Source: Gammaproteobacteria bacterium
GTDB lineage: Bacteria > Pseudomonadota > Gammaproteobacteria > VBWC01
Reading direction: 5' to 3'
NCBI GenBank assembly: GCA_006218035.1
Contig: VBWC01000003.1
Span: forward strand, 305,251 to 369,250
Length of the DNA stretch: 64,000 nt
In this document: positions 17,188-28,268 of the stretch, piece by piece
How the letters are laid out: the number at the start of each line of letters is the position of its first letter
Position numbering within the stretch: position 1 is the first letter of the stretch
Translations under genes and position numbers: made by a program
The notes under the pieces: generated by a model
Told to the model about the DNA's origin: nothing
Database searches by the model: none
Seen by the model: only the letters and a program-made list of their open reading frames with translations

Positions 17188-17850
17188 CTATCCAGCCGCG
17201 ATGGCGCCGGTGTCGAAGAGCTTGCTTCGTGCAAGCACAAAAACGTCGTTGAACATCTGCTCGGTCAAACGACGCGTCTGGGTGTTGTAGCGGCTACAAT
17301 GATACGAATCAACCAGCCAGCGGCCGCCCGGAAGTGTGTGGTCGCGCGCATGCCCGAACGGGTAATCTTTCGCTCGCAGGCCGAGTGCCCGTAGCACCGC
17401 GCCGTGAGCAATCCCCCCGAGTGCAACGATCACAGCACCGGGGCGCAGCACATCGATTTCATGGCTCAAATAGCGATTACACGTCCGTACCTCCGCGCCG
17501 GTTGGCTTATTCTCCGGCGGGAGGCATTTGACGGCGTTGGTGATCCGGCAGTCCCGAAGAACCAGCCCGTCGTTCCGGGATACCGACTCAGGCCTATCAC
17601 TAAAACCATTTTTATAGAGAGTCTTATAAAGAAGAATTCCAGCATAGTCTCCGGTAAACGGACGTCCGGTCGCGTTCGCGCCGTGATAGCCGGGTGCCAG
17701 GCCAACAATCAGAAGCCTCGGGATCCGAGCGCCGAACGGCGCTACCGGACGGGCATGGTAGTCCGGGTGTTTATCACGAACCTGGTCCAGGAACCCGGCG
17801 AGGCGGCTGCAACTGCGGCATTCGAGGCTGAACGTGTTCGGCGATTTCAT
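17188..17850 (-). CDS. uracil-DNA glycosylase, family 5-like (UDGb)
   Basis: Base-excision repair glycosylase of 220 residues. Motif 1 GLAPGYHGANATGRPFTGD carries the family pattern with Ala where classical UDG has a catalytic Asp; NAVKCLPPENKP and, near the end, the His-containing DSYHCSRYN stand for the other active-site motifs. Cysteines at 11 and 14 (ECRSC) and a later pair (DCRITNAVKC) fit the four-cysteine iron-sulfur cluster of families 4 and 5. Family 5 enzymes remove uracil, hypoxanthine and other deaminated bases. It lies 4 bases upstream of uvrC, forming a DNA-repair operon. Confidence 0.88.
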   Translation of the reverse strand: MKSPNTFSLECRSCSRLAGFLDQVRDKHPDYHARPVAPFGARIPRLLIVGLAPGYHGANATGRPFTGDYAGILLYKTLYKNGFSDRPESVSRNDGLVLRDCRITNAVKCLPPENKPTGAEVRTCNRYLSHEIDVLRPGAVIVALGGIAHGAVLRALGLRAKDYPFGHARDHTLPGGRWLVDSYHCSRYNTQTRRLTEQMFNDVFVLARSKLFDTGAIAAG

Positions 17851-17989
17851 ATAGCTTTCCCAGTGGACCGAGCCGGCGACTCAACGATTTTAACCGCAAT
17901 TTCAGCGGATTGCAGGCCTGAAACAGGCACTAATCCCTGTCCGATTCATGCCGATAAGGTTTTCGGATTTAGCAACCACGGGAATTGAA

Positions 17990-18223
17990 ATGAGTCGAAA
18001 CGCTCACGAGCCGACTATCGGTGAACGTTATATCAATCCGGAAGGCCAGATATTCGAAGTCATCGCGATCGACGATGTCGGGGAAACGGTTGAACTGCAG
18101 TACGAAGATGGCACCGTCGAAGAGCTGGACTTTGACGACTGGTACAGCATGCGCCCCAAATCAGTAGACGCGACCGACGGTTGGGATGAATCGCTTGGTG
18201 TATCAGACGACGACTCTTACTGA
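17990..18223 (+). CDS. small acidic protein, DUF6763-like
   Basis: Protein of 77 residues, very acidic at its C-terminus (SDDDSY). The core, GERYINPEGQIFEVIAIDDVGETVELQYEDGTVEELD written in pieces, alternates short beta strands as in small SH3-like folds: EGQIFEVIAID, then ETVELQYEDG, then the aromatic-acidic DDWYSMRP. It resembles a conserved small gammaproteobacterial family annotated as DUF6763; that assignment is from memory of the pattern. I choose the ATG at 17990 over 17948 because the conserved part begins there. The gene faces rsd. A 9-base-pair hairpin spans its stop codon and may protect or end the transcript. Confidence 0.65.
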   Translation: MSRNAHEPTIGERYINPEGQIFEVIAIDDVGETVELQYEDGTVEELDFDDWYSMRPKSVDATDGWDESLGVSDDDSY

Positions 18224-18230
18224 GTCGTCG
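18208..18230 (+). terminator. hairpin across the stop codon of the small acidic protein gene
   Basis: Perfect 9-base-pair stem CGACGACTC / GAGTCGTCG with a 5-base loop that contains the start of the TGA stop. No T-run follows on the plus strand. It could be a weak or bidirectional terminator between the convergent genes, or an mRNA stabiliser. Confidence 0.4.
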
Positions 18231-18282
18231 CTGTCGTTCATTGATCCGCTGGTCAGGACTTCCGATCGAGGAAAAGCGCGGT

Positions 18283-18750
18283 TTATCGGGAAGCGGTAAG
18301 CTCTTTTATGAGCTTGTCCTCTAGTTCAATCCGTCGAGCGATAATCTCGCCGAGGCCTGACAGGTCAGTCTTGAGCCGGTCGGGTTCTTCCAGTGCCGAC
18401 TCATCCTCATACCTGTCGTTGAAGTCGAGTATCGATTTCGTCGTCATGACGATTTTGCCGTAATTTTGTTCAGCTGCTTGTCTGACTGACCCGCGGCGCT
18501 CCTTCTCTAGTTCAATAAATCGGTATAGCTGAAAATGAGCGCTGGCCGTGTAATCTATCAAGGCTTCACAGAACTTTTGTAGTAGCACCCCTACCTCGCC
18601 ATCCTGGGCAAACGGCTGGTGGCTGGCCAGTTTCCCATAGCTTGCCAGCATTTCCGTACGCGTTTGAACCAACTCCTTGATGGCCTTATGCGAGCTTGAT
18701 CGCCGGTCCGCCACCCTGCGTTCCCGGAACTTCTGTTCCTGTTTTGTCAT
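18283..18750 (-). CDS. rsd: Rsd/AlgQ-family regulator of sigma-70
   Basis: Cytosolic all-helical protein of about 155 residues that resembles Rsd/AlgQ, which binds region 4 of sigma-70 and lowers its share of RNA polymerase in stationary phase. Aligned patterns are LLQKFCEALIDYTASAHFQL, the KSILDFNDRYE helix and the C-terminal GEIIARRIELEDKLIKEL, matching FCQSLVDYLSAGHF and ARFVLEDKLI of the E. coli protein. The ATG at 18750 is chosen because AGGGG lies 9 bases before it; 22 extra codons upstream look non-coding. Compared with E. coli the N-terminus is more basic (ERRVADRRSSSHK). It lies downstream of hsp20, separated by a hairpin. Confidence 0.85.
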   Translation of the reverse strand: MTKQEQKFRERRVADRRSSSHKAIKELVQTRTEMLASYGKLASHQPFAQDGEVGVLLQKFCEALIDYTASAHFQLYRFIELEKERRGSVRQAAEQNYGKIVMTTKSILDFNDRYEDESALEEPDRLKTDLSGLGEIIARRIELEDKLIKELTASR

Positions 18751-18855
18751 TAATTTAACCCCTACGCTACAGATTTTGCGGAAAAATCCGAGCGATTCTA
18801 GCAGGATTACGCCCACTTCGCCAAAGCGTAAAGGCCCTATTCTTTATTATTATTC

Positions 18856-18881
18856 GGGGCGCCGCTCGTCTCTGGCGCCCC
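18856..18881 (-). terminator. GC-rich hairpin after hsp20
   Basis: Stem GGGGCGCC / GGCGCCCC with a 10-base loop, between the hsp20 stop and the rsd start. On the minus strand it is followed by AT-rich sequence (GAATAATAATAAAG) rather than a pure T-run, so it is a probable terminator for hsp20 with moderate strength. Confidence 0.5.
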
Positions 18882-18907
18882 TTTATGCGTATCGGTGGGT
18901 ATGGGTT

Positions 18908-19420
18908 TTAGTTGACCTTGATTTTGTGCCTCCGCGACGGTTCCTGTTTGGGCAGGGTTAACTCCAATACGCCATCGGAAAAAGTCGCTTTCGCCTTGCT
19001 TGCGTCGACATCGGCGGGAAGTGTCAGCGTCCGGGAGAACTCGCCACGACTCATCTCGCGACGAATATATTGCCCTTCTTTCGTTTCTTCTTCATGTTTC
19101 AAGGAGCCGCGAATGGTAACGGTGTTGTCAGACAACGAAATGTCAAGATCATCTTTCTTAACGCCGGGTACTTCGGCGCGAACTACAACAGATTCTTCTT
19201 TATCGATAACATCGACACGCGGCATCTTGCCCTCAAACGGTGTCAATGACGACGCCCAGTCCGGCCATTCCCGGCGAAACGGATGTAACCATCCGTGTGG
19301 AAAGAATCCCTCCATCATTCTCTCCATATCCTCAAATGGCGCTATAAAGCGTCCCGGTCGTTGCGCCACTTCTTTTGTGGAGCCGCGTTCTTTCGCTTCG
19401 ATTTTGGATTTATCGTTCAT
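18908..19420 (-). CDS. Hsp20-family small heat-shock protein
   Basis: ATP-independent holdase of about 170 residues that keeps unfolding proteins soluble in the cytosol. The alpha-crystallin domain spans about 65-160 and shows VDVIDKEESVVVRAEVPGV, then GEFSRTLTLPADVD and the closing signature FSDGVLELTLPK. The N-terminal arm is rich in Phe, Trp and Pro (GFFPHGWLHPF), as usual for oligomer contacts. The start is fixed by a perfect AAGGAGG Shine-Dalgarno about 6 bases before the ATG at 19420. No sigma-32 promoter or CIRCE element was found upstream. Confidence 0.93.
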   Translation of the reverse strand: MNDKSKIEAKERGSTKEVAQRPGRFIAPFEDMERMMEGFFPHGWLHPFRREWPDWASSLTPFEGKMPRVDVIDKEESVVVRAEVPGVKKDDLDISLSDNTVTIRGSLKHEEETKEGQYIRREMSRGEFSRTLTLPADVDASKAKATFSDGVLELTLPKQEPSRRHKIKVN

Positions 19421-19592
19421 GAAAGTCCTCCTTGTAAACAACGAAGTATCATGACTATTTACTGATTGTTTCTATATCGCGCAGGTTGATTTTTTCTTGA
19501 TCTGCTCATCCGTAATCTAGCACGTCCTCGCGCGCGCATACGGAATTTTATGATCGTGTGTGACGTAATATTCCGAGTGAATTGCTAAAGAT

Positions 19593-20777
19593 CTATGCGG
19601 GCTTCAGCGGTAACCGGGCCGTGTCCGCCACGGCTCTTCGTTCAGGCAGGCTACGGTCTATTCGTTGCATGACCTTCCGGGCTGTCGCACGATACGCTGT
19701 CAATTTTCCACCATAGATAGTCAGCAATTTCGGCGCCAGCGAACGGTCCACATGAAGTACTGTTTCGCGTGGACGCTTGAACGCCAACTGATTTCCGGCG
19801 AGCAAAACACGTAACCCGGCGAACTCTGAAACAACATCTTTCGATGTCGTATTTTTGTAAACGGGAAAATAAAAACGCAGCGTTTCCAGCAGATACTGGA
19901 CTTCGGACTCCAGCGCGTGGACGTCAGCCGGATCATTATGGAACCCGGTTTCGGTAGTACCCACGAGCACGCGACTTTTCCATGGCATGACAAACACGGC
20001 GCGTCGATCACTGGGGGCTTCCATGTAGTAAATTCCGTGGGTGACTTGTCCGTTCAGAAGAATATGCGCGCCCTGCACAAGATCAACGTCCAGCCCCGTC
20101 TGATGCGGATGGAAATTTCCAAGTACTGAATTTACCCACGGTCCCGCGGCATTTATCACTACTTTCGCGCGGCAGGATTTTGTCTGGCCCGCATCCTCGT
20201 AGGCAATATCGCATCCATTGTCGGTCAGCGTAGCTGATCGAAAAACGGCCGGGGCGCAAAGGCGGGCGCCAAGTTCAACCGCCGACTGCATCACCGCTTT
20301 GGTCAGCTCTGCATCATCGGTTTGCGCGTCCCAATATTGAAAAACGGTTTGCAGCCCATCGGTTCGAAGCCCGTCCAGCTCCGTCCACGACTGCCTTGGT
20401 ATCGTGCGGAAGGTTGCTGAGCTCGACATGCCGCTGAGCGTAGCGTACAAAGACAGGCCTGCTCGAATCTGCCAAGGTCGTCGGCTGGTATGGCGATATA
20501 CCGGAATATAGAACCGGCGCCGTTGAACGAGTTCGGGAGCGAGCTTCAGCAGCAGCTCCCGTTCGTGGAGACATTCCCTGACCAGCGCGAACTGGGCGCT
20601 CTCGAGGTAACGCAGTCCGCCGTGAATCAGCTTGCTGGATCGACTCGACGTGCCGCTGGCCAGCGCAGTCTGTTCCAGCACTAATACGGAATAGCCGGCT
20701 GCCGCCGCGGCTTGCGCTACACCTACGCCGTGTATGCCGCCGCCAACGACGACGACATCGTAGTGTTCATCGGACAC
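19593..20777 (-). CDS. glpD: FAD-dependent glycerol-3-phosphate dehydrogenase, short form
   Basis: Oxidises glycerol-3-phosphate to dihydroxyacetone phosphate and passes electrons to the quinone pool, probably at the inner membrane. The FAD motif VVGGGIHGVGVAQ is at the N-terminus, followed by the family segments SSRSSKLIHGGLRYL and VINAAGPWVN. At 394 residues it lacks most of the C-terminal domain found in the roughly 500-residue E. coli GlpD; the reading frame ends cleanly (RLPLKPA), so this looks like a natural short form. Its start overlaps the end of the phosphodiesterase gene by 11 bases, which couples the supply and use of glycerol-3-phosphate. Confidence 0.86.
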   Translation of the reverse strand: MSDEHYDVVVVGGGIHGVGVAQAAAAAGYSVLVLEQTALASGTSSRSSKLIHGGLRYLESAQFALVRECLHERELLLKLAPELVQRRRFYIPVYRHTSRRPWQIRAGLSLYATLSGMSSSATFRTIPRQSWTELDGLRTDGLQTVFQYWDAQTDDAELTKAVMQSAVELGARLCAPAVFRSATLTDNGCDIAYEDAGQTKSCRAKVVINAAGPWVNSVLGNFHPHQTGLDVDLVQGAHILLNGQVTHGIYYMEAPSDRRAVFVMPWKSRVLVGTTETGFHNDPADVHALESEVQYLLETLRFYFPVYKNTTSKDVVSEFAGLRVLLAGNQLAFKRPRETVLHVDRSLAPKLLTIYGGKLTAYRATARKVMQRIDRSLPERRAVADTARLPLKPA

Positions 20778-21525
20778 CCTTCCCCCTTGTTTTGAAGGGT
20801 GGACGCTTTAGCATATCGCCGATCGCCATAGTCTCAACGAACTCTGCGCCGCGTTCGCACAGTGCTACTGCCAGCTCAGGGTCGGTCACTTCGTACAGCG
20901 CCCATTTCCATGCGCCCGGCCACAAGACTGCTGGAGGTGGCGGTAGTTTCTGGTAATTGCAGATCACGTAGCCGGGTTTAAGCCCTTCCGTTACCAGTCG
21001 GGACTCTTCGTCATACGTCGTCAACACAAGACCAATCTCCGCTGCGCCACTGGTGCGCGCGAACTGTAACACCGGGACACTGTAGGAGATAATCACGCAG
21101 CGCTCCGCGATTGGCTCGAGCGCACGATTGACCGCGTTGATAACGTCAGGGATGCCAAAGAAATCGGTACTTTCTGTTTTAATCTCGACGAATACGACAA
21201 CGTTGGACCAGCGAGTAAGATGCGACGCCATCGCCTCCAGCGTCGGTATCGGGATATTCGAAAAACGGCCATCCAGGCGTTGCGTTTCATCAGCATAAAA
21301 ACGGCTGAGTTCCTTCGCGGTGAGATCCATGATGCGTCCCGGCTGGCCGGTGATCCGGCTCAGATCGGCATCATGAAAAACCATTGGAACGCGATCGCTG
21401 CTCAGCTGGATATCAATCTCAATGTAACGCGCGCTTGATCTGAGCGCGGTTTCCACGGCCAGAACGGTATTTTCCGGATAGCGGCTCGCGTACCCGCGAT
21501 GAGCGATAAGCTGTGGCAATTTCAT
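20767..21525 (-). CDS. glycerophosphodiester phosphodiesterase
   Basis: Cytosolic GDPD-type TIM-barrel enzyme of about 252 residues that splits glycerophosphodiesters into glycerol-3-phosphate and an alcohol. Catalytic motifs are HRGYASRYPENT at the N-terminus, the metal-binding EIDIQLSSD and VFHDADLSRIT, and EIKTE later. The ATG at 21525 (MKLPQLIAHRG) is preferred: the alternative GTG at 21582 adds 19 residues that do not resemble the family, and there is no signal peptide. It forms an operon with the overlapping glpD gene, so phospholipid head groups are fed into central metabolism. Confidence 0.92.
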   Translation of the reverse strand: MKLPQLIAHRGYASRYPENTVLAVETALRSSARYIEIDIQLSSDRVPMVFHDADLSRITGQPGRIMDLTAKELSRFYADETQRLDGRFSNIPIPTLEAMASHLTRWSNVVVFVEIKTESTDFFGIPDVINAVNRALEPIAERCVIISYSVPVLQFARTSGAAEIGLVLTTYDEESRLVTEGLKPGYVICNYQKLPPPPAVLWPGAWKWALYEVTDPELAVALCERGAEFVETMAIGDMLKRPPFKTRGKGVR

Positions 21526-21678
21526 ATAGCTGAAAGGGTTCCGGGGTAAGTCTGCCGCCGTTGTCAATACGCATTGGGTCACGAAGTATAGCCGTGATCC
21601 TAACGTAACGGGAAGATTAACCCGCTGCAGCGAGGGCCTGTCGCCGGCATATGCGGACGTACATCAACGGATAATGGT

Positions 21679-21915
21679 TCAGACGAGCGTGTCGATGATG
21701 GTGCCAAGCATTTCGTCGGTGGCCCGCACAACTTGTGCAGACGCTTCAACGTTGGACTGGGCGACATATAAATTAACGAGAGAGCGTGCGATGCCTTCCG
21801 GGCCGGCTTCGTGGCCCTGTTGAGCGCTGGCAATTTCCGCGGCACTTTCATTGACATCCCTGAGTCCTTTGCTGATTCCCTGTAATGCACTGTCGAGGGG
21901 GAAACCAATTTTCAT
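21679..21915 (-). CDS. orphan flagellar rod/hook C-terminal-like protein, 78 aa
   Basis: Small protein whose last 40 residues (SLVNLYVAQSNVEASAQVV, ATDEMLGTIIDTLV) match the C-terminal coiled-coil helix shared by FlgB/FlgC/FlgE/FlgG rod and hook proteins, where it builds the core of the axial structure. The first 38 residues do not resemble a rod domain. No other flagellar gene is in the window. Similar stand-alone mini-proteins are seen in gammaproteobacteria, so it may be a real gene rather than a fragment; AGGT about 8 bases before the ATG supports translation. Function unknown. Confidence 0.6.
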   Translation of the reverse strand: MKIGFPLDSALQGISKGLRDVNESAAEIASAQQGHEAGPEGIARSLVNLYVAQSNVEASAQVVRATDEMLGTIIDTLV

Positions 21916-22126
21916 CGCAGGTTACCTGTATTACTCGCGATGCCGCCGCCGTCATGGCGGAAAATCAAGGCGATCCCTGCGATCGGACACCCGATCAAGT
22001 GATGTATGGGAAGGTACAGCTACGGTCGCTGCGCCTTCCGTAGCTAATGAAACTATCGGCCACACACCTCGCTTCTTTAACGAAAGACCCAGTTATCGCT
22101 ATGTTTAATAAAGCAATAGCAATGGG

Positions 22127-25100
22127 CTATGTCGCCTTCATGCTTAACAACGCTGGATTGCCGCCTATCGCGGCAGTGTTTGCTGTAACGGTCAATTCGG
22201 TCACAAAGCGCTGCAGGTAGCCGGGTCCTCCCGCCTTTGGTCCGGTACCCGACAAACCACGGCCGCCGAACGGTTGCACCCCGACCACGGCGCCGATCAT
22301 ATCCCGGTTGACATAGACGTTGCCGACCCGGACACGCTCCGCGATGTAACTAACAGTCTCGTCAACGCGACTGTGTATCCCGAGCGTCAGCCCGTAGCCC
22401 GTGCTGTTGATGTCTTCGATTACGTTATCCAAATGGTCTGCGGAATAACGGATCACATGGAGTACGGGGCCAAAGACCTCAAGTTTCAGCTGGCGAATAT
22501 GCTCCAGTTCGTAAGCATGCGGCGCGAGAAAGGTCCCTCTCTCAATACCTTCCGGTAACGCTGCGCGATAGATCAGCTTCGCCTCGTTATCCATGCGGTC
22601 GACATGGGCGGTTAACCGGTCCAGCGCTTGCTGATCGATCACCGGCCCGACGTCGGTTGTTGCCAACGCCGGATCGCCGATATGTAACTCCGCGATTGCG
22701 CCGCACAGCATTTCAATCGTCTGATCCGCGATATCCTGCTGAAGATACAGTACCCGCAGTGCCGAGCAGCGCTGTCCGGCGCTGTTAAATGCCGATCTGA
22801 CGGCATCACGGACCACCTGTTCTGGCAGCGCCGAGCTGTCGACAATCATGACGTTCTGCCCGCCTGTCTCGGCGATCAAGGGCGCAATCGGTGTCTCGCG
22901 CGCCGCAAGCGCTCGATTGATCGACCAGGCCGTTGCCGTGGATCCGGTAAACACCACACCGTTGGTGCCAGCGTGCTGGCAAAGGCTGGCGCCGACCGTC
23001 CTGCCGCTACCCGGCAGCAGCGCGAGCGCGCCCGGCAGGATACCCGCCGCCAACATCAGATCGATCGCCCGGGCAGCGATCAGCGGAGTCTGCTCGGCGG
23101 GCTTGGCAATCACCGTGTTGCCGGTCACCAGCGCCGCGGCGATCTGCCCGACAAAAATCGCCAGCGGAAAATTCCAGGGGCTGATGCAGACAAACACGCC
23201 CCGACCACCGAGCGTCAGTACGTTTGATTCACCGGTAACTCCGTCAAGCTGGCGCGGCATCCCCATTAACTGCCGAGCCTCCAGGGCGTAATAACGGCAG
23301 TAATCGATGGCCTCGCGTACTTCCGCCATGGCGTCGGGGATCGTCTTGCCTGCCTCCGCAACACATAACGCCATCAGTTCCGCGCGATGTCGCTCGAACA
23401 ACTCGGCCGCACGTTCCAGGCAGCCTGCCCGTTCATCGACCGGGGTGGCGTTCCACGCGGAAAACGAGGATGAGGCGATGACGACGGCCTGTTCGATCAT
23501 GGCGTCATCGGCCTCGGTTACCTGCCCGATAACCCGGCCGTGATCCACCGGGCTGACAACGTCACGCGTAGCGCCGCTGATTCGCTTGCCGTCCAGCACC
23601 GGACAGGCAAGCCAGCCGTGCGCTTGCGCGTTGTGGATCGAGGCGACGAGCATCTGCACGGCGTTTTCGTCACCCAGATTAACACCACGCGAGTTCACCC
23701 GCCGCTCGCCGTACAGATTGACCGGCAACGGAATTCGGTTACCCGGCGAGCATGAAACCGTTTCGATCTCGCTGATCGGATCGGCAATAACCTCGGCGAC
23801 GGCTACCGATTCGTTGGCGATCCGATTCACGAACGATGTGTTGACTCCGTTCTCCAGCAGACGTCGCACCAGATAAGGCAGCAGATCCTTGTGGCCGCCG
23901 ACCGGAGCGTAAATACGGCAGGGGCGCTGACTACCCTCCGTCCCCGTGACTTCCTCGTATAGATCCCCACCCATGCCCTGCAAGCGCTGAAACTCGAACG
24001 CCGCGCCCGGACCGGCCATGTCGATAACCGCCGCGACAGTGTGCGCGTTGTGCGTGGCGAATTGTGGATAGAACACTCCACCGTGCTTCAGCACGGTCCG
24101 TACACAGGCAAGATAGGACAAATCGGTCGCCGCCTTGCGCGTAAAAACCGGGTAGCCATCCAGTCCCTGCTGTTGGGCGCGCTTGATCTCCGTATCCCAA
24201 TACGCACCTTTGACAAGACGCAGCGGCATACGCCGGCCATGCCGGGCGGCGAGCTCGGCCAGCCATTCAAGCACCGGCATCGCACGCTTTTGATAGGCCT
24301 GTACGGCGATGCCCAGGCCCTGCCAGTCTGCCAATGTATTGCTGGAAAAGACCTCGCGGAAAACCTCCAGCGTCAGCGCCAGACGATCCGCTTCCTCGGC
24401 GTCGATCGTCAGACCGATGCCGGCGTCCCGACAGTTTTGCGCGAGTTCCAGCAGCCGCGGCGTCAGTTCATCCAGCACCCGCTCCTTCTGGAAAATCTCG
24501 AAGCGCGGATGCAGCGCGGACAGCTTGACCGATATGCTGTCGGCGCCGTCGGAATACGGCCCCTCGTTACTGGCACCGGCTGTCGCAATGGCATGTTGGT
24601 ACGCGGCAAAATAACGGTCCGCGTCGGCCTGGGTCATCGCCGCCTCGCCAAGCATGTCGAACGAAAAACGATATCGCGACATGGCGGTCGAATGACGCCG
24701 CTCCAGCGCCTGTTTCATCGTCTCGCCGAGCACGAATTGTTCGCCCAGAATACGCATCGCCTGTGCGAGCGCATGCCGGATCACCGATTCACCGCTGCGC
24801 GCGACGACGCGTTTTAGCACGTCAGCCAGATTGTGTGCGGTTGCGTCTTGTGCAGTAACGAGGCGGCCGGTCAGCATCAGCCCCCATGTCGACGCGTTCA
24901 CCAACAGCGATGTGCTGTGGCCCAAATGCCGATCCCATTCACCGGCAGCGAGCTTGCCCCGGATCAGACGATCCGCGGTAGCTGGATCAGGGATACGCAG
25001 CAACGCCTCGGCAATGCACATCAACACGATGCCTTCGTGCGAGGACAGATCGTATTCGCGCAAGAAAGCGTCCAGACCGCCGCGGATGTGCTGCCTGGCA

Positions 25101-25270
25101 CGCACGGCGGCGACGAGTTGCCCGGCCACGCGGGTGATGCGTTCACGCGCCGCCGTATTCAACGCGACGGTGCCGAGCAGACTCCGGACGACCGCAGTTT
25201 CATCCGCCAGGTAGCTGGCGTGTACTGCGGCAAACGATGTATCAGGTTGACGGGGATAGCCAGCTGGCAT
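22127..25270 (-). CDS. putA: bifunctional proline dehydrogenase / L-glutamate-5-semialdehyde dehydrogenase
   Basis: Converts proline to glutamate in two steps, passing electrons to quinone (FAD barrel) and then NAD+. The 1047-residue chain has an N-terminal helical arm, a proline dehydrogenase barrel (about 180-450, with LRLVKGAYWDTEIK), then an aldehyde dehydrogenase domain with ISPWNFPLAIFVGQ, AETGGQNVMIVD and nucleophile Cys835 in AGQRCSALR. It lacks the N-terminal ribbon-helix-helix DNA-binding domain of the E. coli protein, so it should be an enzyme only and not repress its own operon. It follows ligA after 77 bases on the same strand. Confidence 0.95.
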   Translation of the reverse strand: MPAGYPRQPDTSFAAVHASYLADETAVVRSLLGTVALNTAARERITRVAGQLVAAVRARQHIRGGLDAFLREYDLSSHEGIVLMCIAEALLRIPDPATADRLIRGKLAAGEWDRHLGHSTSLLVNASTWGLMLTGRLVTAQDATAHNLADVLKRVVARSGESVIRHALAQAMRILGEQFVLGETMKQALERRHSTAMSRYRFSFDMLGEAAMTQADADRYFAAYQHAIATAGASNEGPYSDGADSISVKLSALHPRFEIFQKERVLDELTPRLLELAQNCRDAGIGLTIDAEEADRLALTLEVFREVFSSNTLADWQGLGIAVQAYQKRAMPVLEWLAELAARHGRRMPLRLVKGAYWDTEIKRAQQQGLDGYPVFTRKAATDLSYLACVRTVLKHGGVFYPQFATHNAHTVAAVIDMAGPGAAFEFQRLQGMGGDLYEEVTGTEGSQRPCRIYAPVGGHKDLLPYLVRRLLENGVNTSFVNRIANESVAVAEVIADPISEIETVSCSPGNRIPLPVNLYGERRVNSRGVNLGDENAVQMLVASIHNAQAHGWLACPVLDGKRISGATRDVVSPVDHGRVIGQVTEADDAMIEQAVVIASSSFSAWNATPVDERAGCLERAAELFERHRAELMALCVAEAGKTIPDAMAEVREAIDYCRYYALEARQLMGMPRQLDGVTGESNVLTLGGRGVFVCISPWNFPLAIFVGQIAAALVTGNTVIAKPAEQTPLIAARAIDLMLAAGILPGALALLPGSGRTVGASLCQHAGTNGVVFTGSTATAWSINRALAARETPIAPLIAETGGQNVMIVDSSALPEQVVRDAVRSAFNSAGQRCSALRVLYLQQDIADQTIEMLCGAIAELHIGDPALATTDVGPVIDQQALDRLTAHVDRMDNEAKLIYRAALPEGIERGTFLAPHAYELEHIRQLKLEVFGPVLHVIRYSADHLDNVIEDINSTGYGLTLGIHSRVDETVSYIAERVRVGNVYVNRDMIGAVVGVQPFGGRGLSGTGPKAGGPGYLQRFVTELTVTANTAAIGGNPALLSMKAT

Positions 25271-25347
25271 GACGGTATTCTGCTCTGGTAGCGCCCGTCG
25301 TTCTTAACGATCCGGGCAGGATGCTGTCAGGATTTTGCCAGCCACGT

Positions 25348-27432
<2,085 letters not shown>

Positions 27433-27485
27433 TCACCGCGAGCGCACATCGTACGCTCCCGGCCGACCGTCGAAAACGGTGTCGA

Positions 27486-28265
27486 TCAGGCGTGCGCGGC
27501 GCGCCTGGATTCGACCTGGCGTTTGCGTTGAAATTCGGTGATCAGTTGCTGCAGGTGCTCAATGCCCTGCGGCGTGAGAACGCTGCGGGTCTCGTCCCGA
27601 ACATCGCCGTGCAATGCCGAGGCCAGTTGCCTGGCGGTCGTCAGCATACGATTAAACGCGGACTTGCCGTCGGCGGGCCCCGGCAGCGTCATGAACAACA
27701 GCAGGCCGGGTGTCTCGAAATGATCGATAAAATTCATGTTGAAACTGCCCGGTTCCAGCAGATTGGCAACGCTGAACACGGGCTGGTCACCATCGCCTGG
27801 AATCCTGCAATGAAAAATATCCCGGTCGCCGAGGACCAATCCGCTTCTGGTCATCGCGTTGACGAGGTCCGGGCCGCGGAACCTGCGGCTATCGCGACTG
27901 ACGACCAGCAACTGGAGAATGAATTCCGGCGCAGCCTGCGGATTCTGCCGGGCCGGGCGGCCGGCGGGACGATCGGTCATGGAGAGGTCCGGCGCCGGTA
28001 CGCCGCTGACTGGGTGCCGCTCAGGGTGTTCGCGGATATCGCCGGCAATCATCTGGCCCATTGCCGCGAGATCCTCCGTCGGTACCGGCGCAGTATGGGC
28101 CGGTACCGCGATGAGCTCATCTCCGGCGGCCGCCGGGCGGTCATTTCCAGCGCGCACGCTCCGCTTGCCGGAGCGCTTGCGTACCGACTGGCGGAAACCG
28201 AACAGATAGACCCCGACGATAGTCGCGATCCCGGTCAGCAGCAATGCAATCTGTAACGCGTCCAT
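27486..28265 (-). CDS. zipA: cell division protein ZipA
   Basis: Inner-membrane anchor that tethers FtsZ filaments at the division site. It has the typical plan: a single N-terminal membrane span (about residues 5-23), a short basic stretch (RKRSGKRSV), a Pro/Ala-rich linker (about 30-115) and a C-terminal FtsZ-binding domain (about 118-255, with DLVNAMTRSGLVLGDRDIFH and LPGPADGKSAFNRML). The protein is 259 residues; the linker is shorter than in E. coli. The start is 3 bases after the smc stop, so the two genes are tightly coupled. Confidence 0.92.
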   Translation of the reverse strand: MDALQIALLLTGIATIVGVYLFGFRQSVRKRSGKRSVRAGNDRPAAAGDELIAVPAHTAPVPTEDLAAMGQMIAGDIREHPERHPVSGVPAPDLSMTDRPAGRPARQNPQAAPEFILQLLVVSRDSRRFRGPDLVNAMTRSGLVLGDRDIFHCRIPGDGDQPVFSVANLLEPGSFNMNFIDHFETPGLLLFMTLPGPADGKSAFNRMLTTARQLASALHGDVRDETRSVLTPQGIEHLQQLITEFQRKRQVESRRAAHA

Positions 28266-28268
28266 GTC

